Assembly: GCA_002700865.1 (NCBI GenBank)
Contig: PAFB01000099.1
Location: 1 to 22,118, forward strand
Length of the DNA: 22,118 nt
Reading direction: 5' to 3'
Origin: Rhodospirillaceae bacterium
GTDB lineage: Bacteria > Pseudomonadota > Alphaproteobacteria > UBA7985
Part shown: positions 21,684 through 22,118 of the stretch, piece by piece
Layout: every line of letters starts with the position of its first letter
How positions within the stretch are numbered: the stretch's first letter is position 1
Translations under genes and position numbers: made by a program
Notes under the pieces: model-generated
The model's database searches: none
Seen by the model: only the letters and a program-made list of their open reading frames with translations
Told to the model about the DNA's origin: nothing

Positions 21684-22118
21684 ATGACCAAACCCCTTCG
21701 CGTTGCCGCCATTGGTCTTGATCATCGCCACATTTACGGACAAGTCGGCTCGATGCTGAATGTTGGCGCGGAGCTGGCTGGATACTGGACCAAGGGCGAG
21801 CCGGATACGCTGCCCGGGTTCCTCAAGCGCTTTCCCGACGCCCAGCGCTTCAGCAATCGCCAGCAGCTGTTGGACGACGAGAGCATCGACCTGTTCCTCA
21901 TCGCCGCCACCCCTGCCGACCGCGGGGCTCTGGCCATCGAAGCGATGGAGCACGGCAAGGACGTGATGACCGACAAACCCGGCTGCACCAGCGTCGAGCA
22001 ACTGACGGCGATAAAGGCGACAGTTGCGAGGACGGGGCGCATCTGGTCGGTTGATTTTTCTGAGCGGTTCGAAGTGGCCTCCGTCACCAAAGCGGCTGAG
22101 CTGGTGCAGGCAGGGGCC
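21684..22118 (+). CDS. Second Gfo/Idh/MocA-family oxidoreductase (3'-truncated by window edge)
   Basis: An ATG at 21684 opens a frame of 145 codons that runs off the window. The product starts MTKPLRVAAIGLDHRHIYG and continues to SERFEVASVTKAAELVQAGA. It has the Rossmann start, but the usual GxGxxA is replaced by IGLDHRHIYGQ, characteristic by recall of a separate subfamily. The family lysine is in TDKPG, and VDFSERFE occupies the place of the usual HR-containing junction. Shine-Dalgarno support is poor (GAAAG about 10 nt upstream). It lies 61 bp after another oxidoreductase of the superfamily, so the two are probably co-transcribed. About 200 further residues are expected beyond the edge. 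The function is presumably sugar or cyclitol oxidation; the substrate is not visible. Confidence 0.87.
   Translation, partial: MTKPLRVAAIGLDHRHIYGQVGSMLNVGAELAGYWTKGEPDTLPGFLKRFPDAQRFSNRQQLLDDESIDLFLIAATPADRGALAIEAMEHGKDVMTDKPGCTSVEQLTAIKATVARTGRIWSVDFSERFEVASVTKAAELVQAGA

Noticed and set aside
1..22118. CRISPR arrays, tRNA/rRNA genes, insertion sequences, prophage or attachment sites
   Set aside because: I saw no regularly spaced repeats, cloverleaf-like sequences, transposase or integrase motifs, or flanking direct repeats on reading both strands.

Overview
The window looks like a chromosomal stretch of a moderately GC-rich proteobacterium. An alphaproteobacterium is my best guess, from the style of the DnaE sequence, the alanine-rich Sec signals and the XPNPEP1-type aminopeptidase, but this is inference; no rRNA or other marker gene is present. 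Both edges cut through genes: the first CDS lacks its start and the last lacks its end.

Layout. (1) 3-2710: two metabolic genes overlapping by 4 bp, a truncated M24B Xaa-Pro aminopeptidase and a DapC-like PLP aminotransferase. (2) 2836-8724: an envelope-flavoured block with little recognisable homology. It holds a lipoprotein (+), three minus-strand genes of unknown function (one secreted with eight cysteines in the mature part, one small and helical, one orphan of lower GC), and, divergently, an 873-aa exported protein with a peptidoglycan-binding domain. (3) 8944-9723: an SDR oxidoreductase. (4) 9724-15976: the most unusual part. A structured leader of about 330 nt precedes a 1126-aa acidic, nearly cysteine-free, S-layer-like surface protein with a Sec signal and scattered RTX-like calcium turns. 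After an intercistronic hairpin comes a 794-aa cadherin-repeat protein with no Sec signal but a Gly/Ser/Tyr-rich head. A strong intrinsic terminator closes the unit. (5) 16055-16834: a VIT1/CCC1-type metal transporter. (6) 16932-20408 (minus): dnaE, the replicative DNA polymerase alpha subunit. (7) 20555-22118: two tandem Gfo/Idh/MocA oxidoreductases, the second cut by the window edge.

How the genes may work together. Regions 2 and 4 suggest a cell-surface theme: a PG-binding periplasmic protein, secreted unknowns, and a two-gene surface-layer or matrix unit that appears to combine a Sec-exported acidic calcium-binding protein with a partner that must leave by another route (type I secretion is my inference). 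The flanking genes are housekeeping or catabolic and do not obviously belong to that theme. I see no CRISPR array, tRNA, rRNA, insertion sequence or phage gene.
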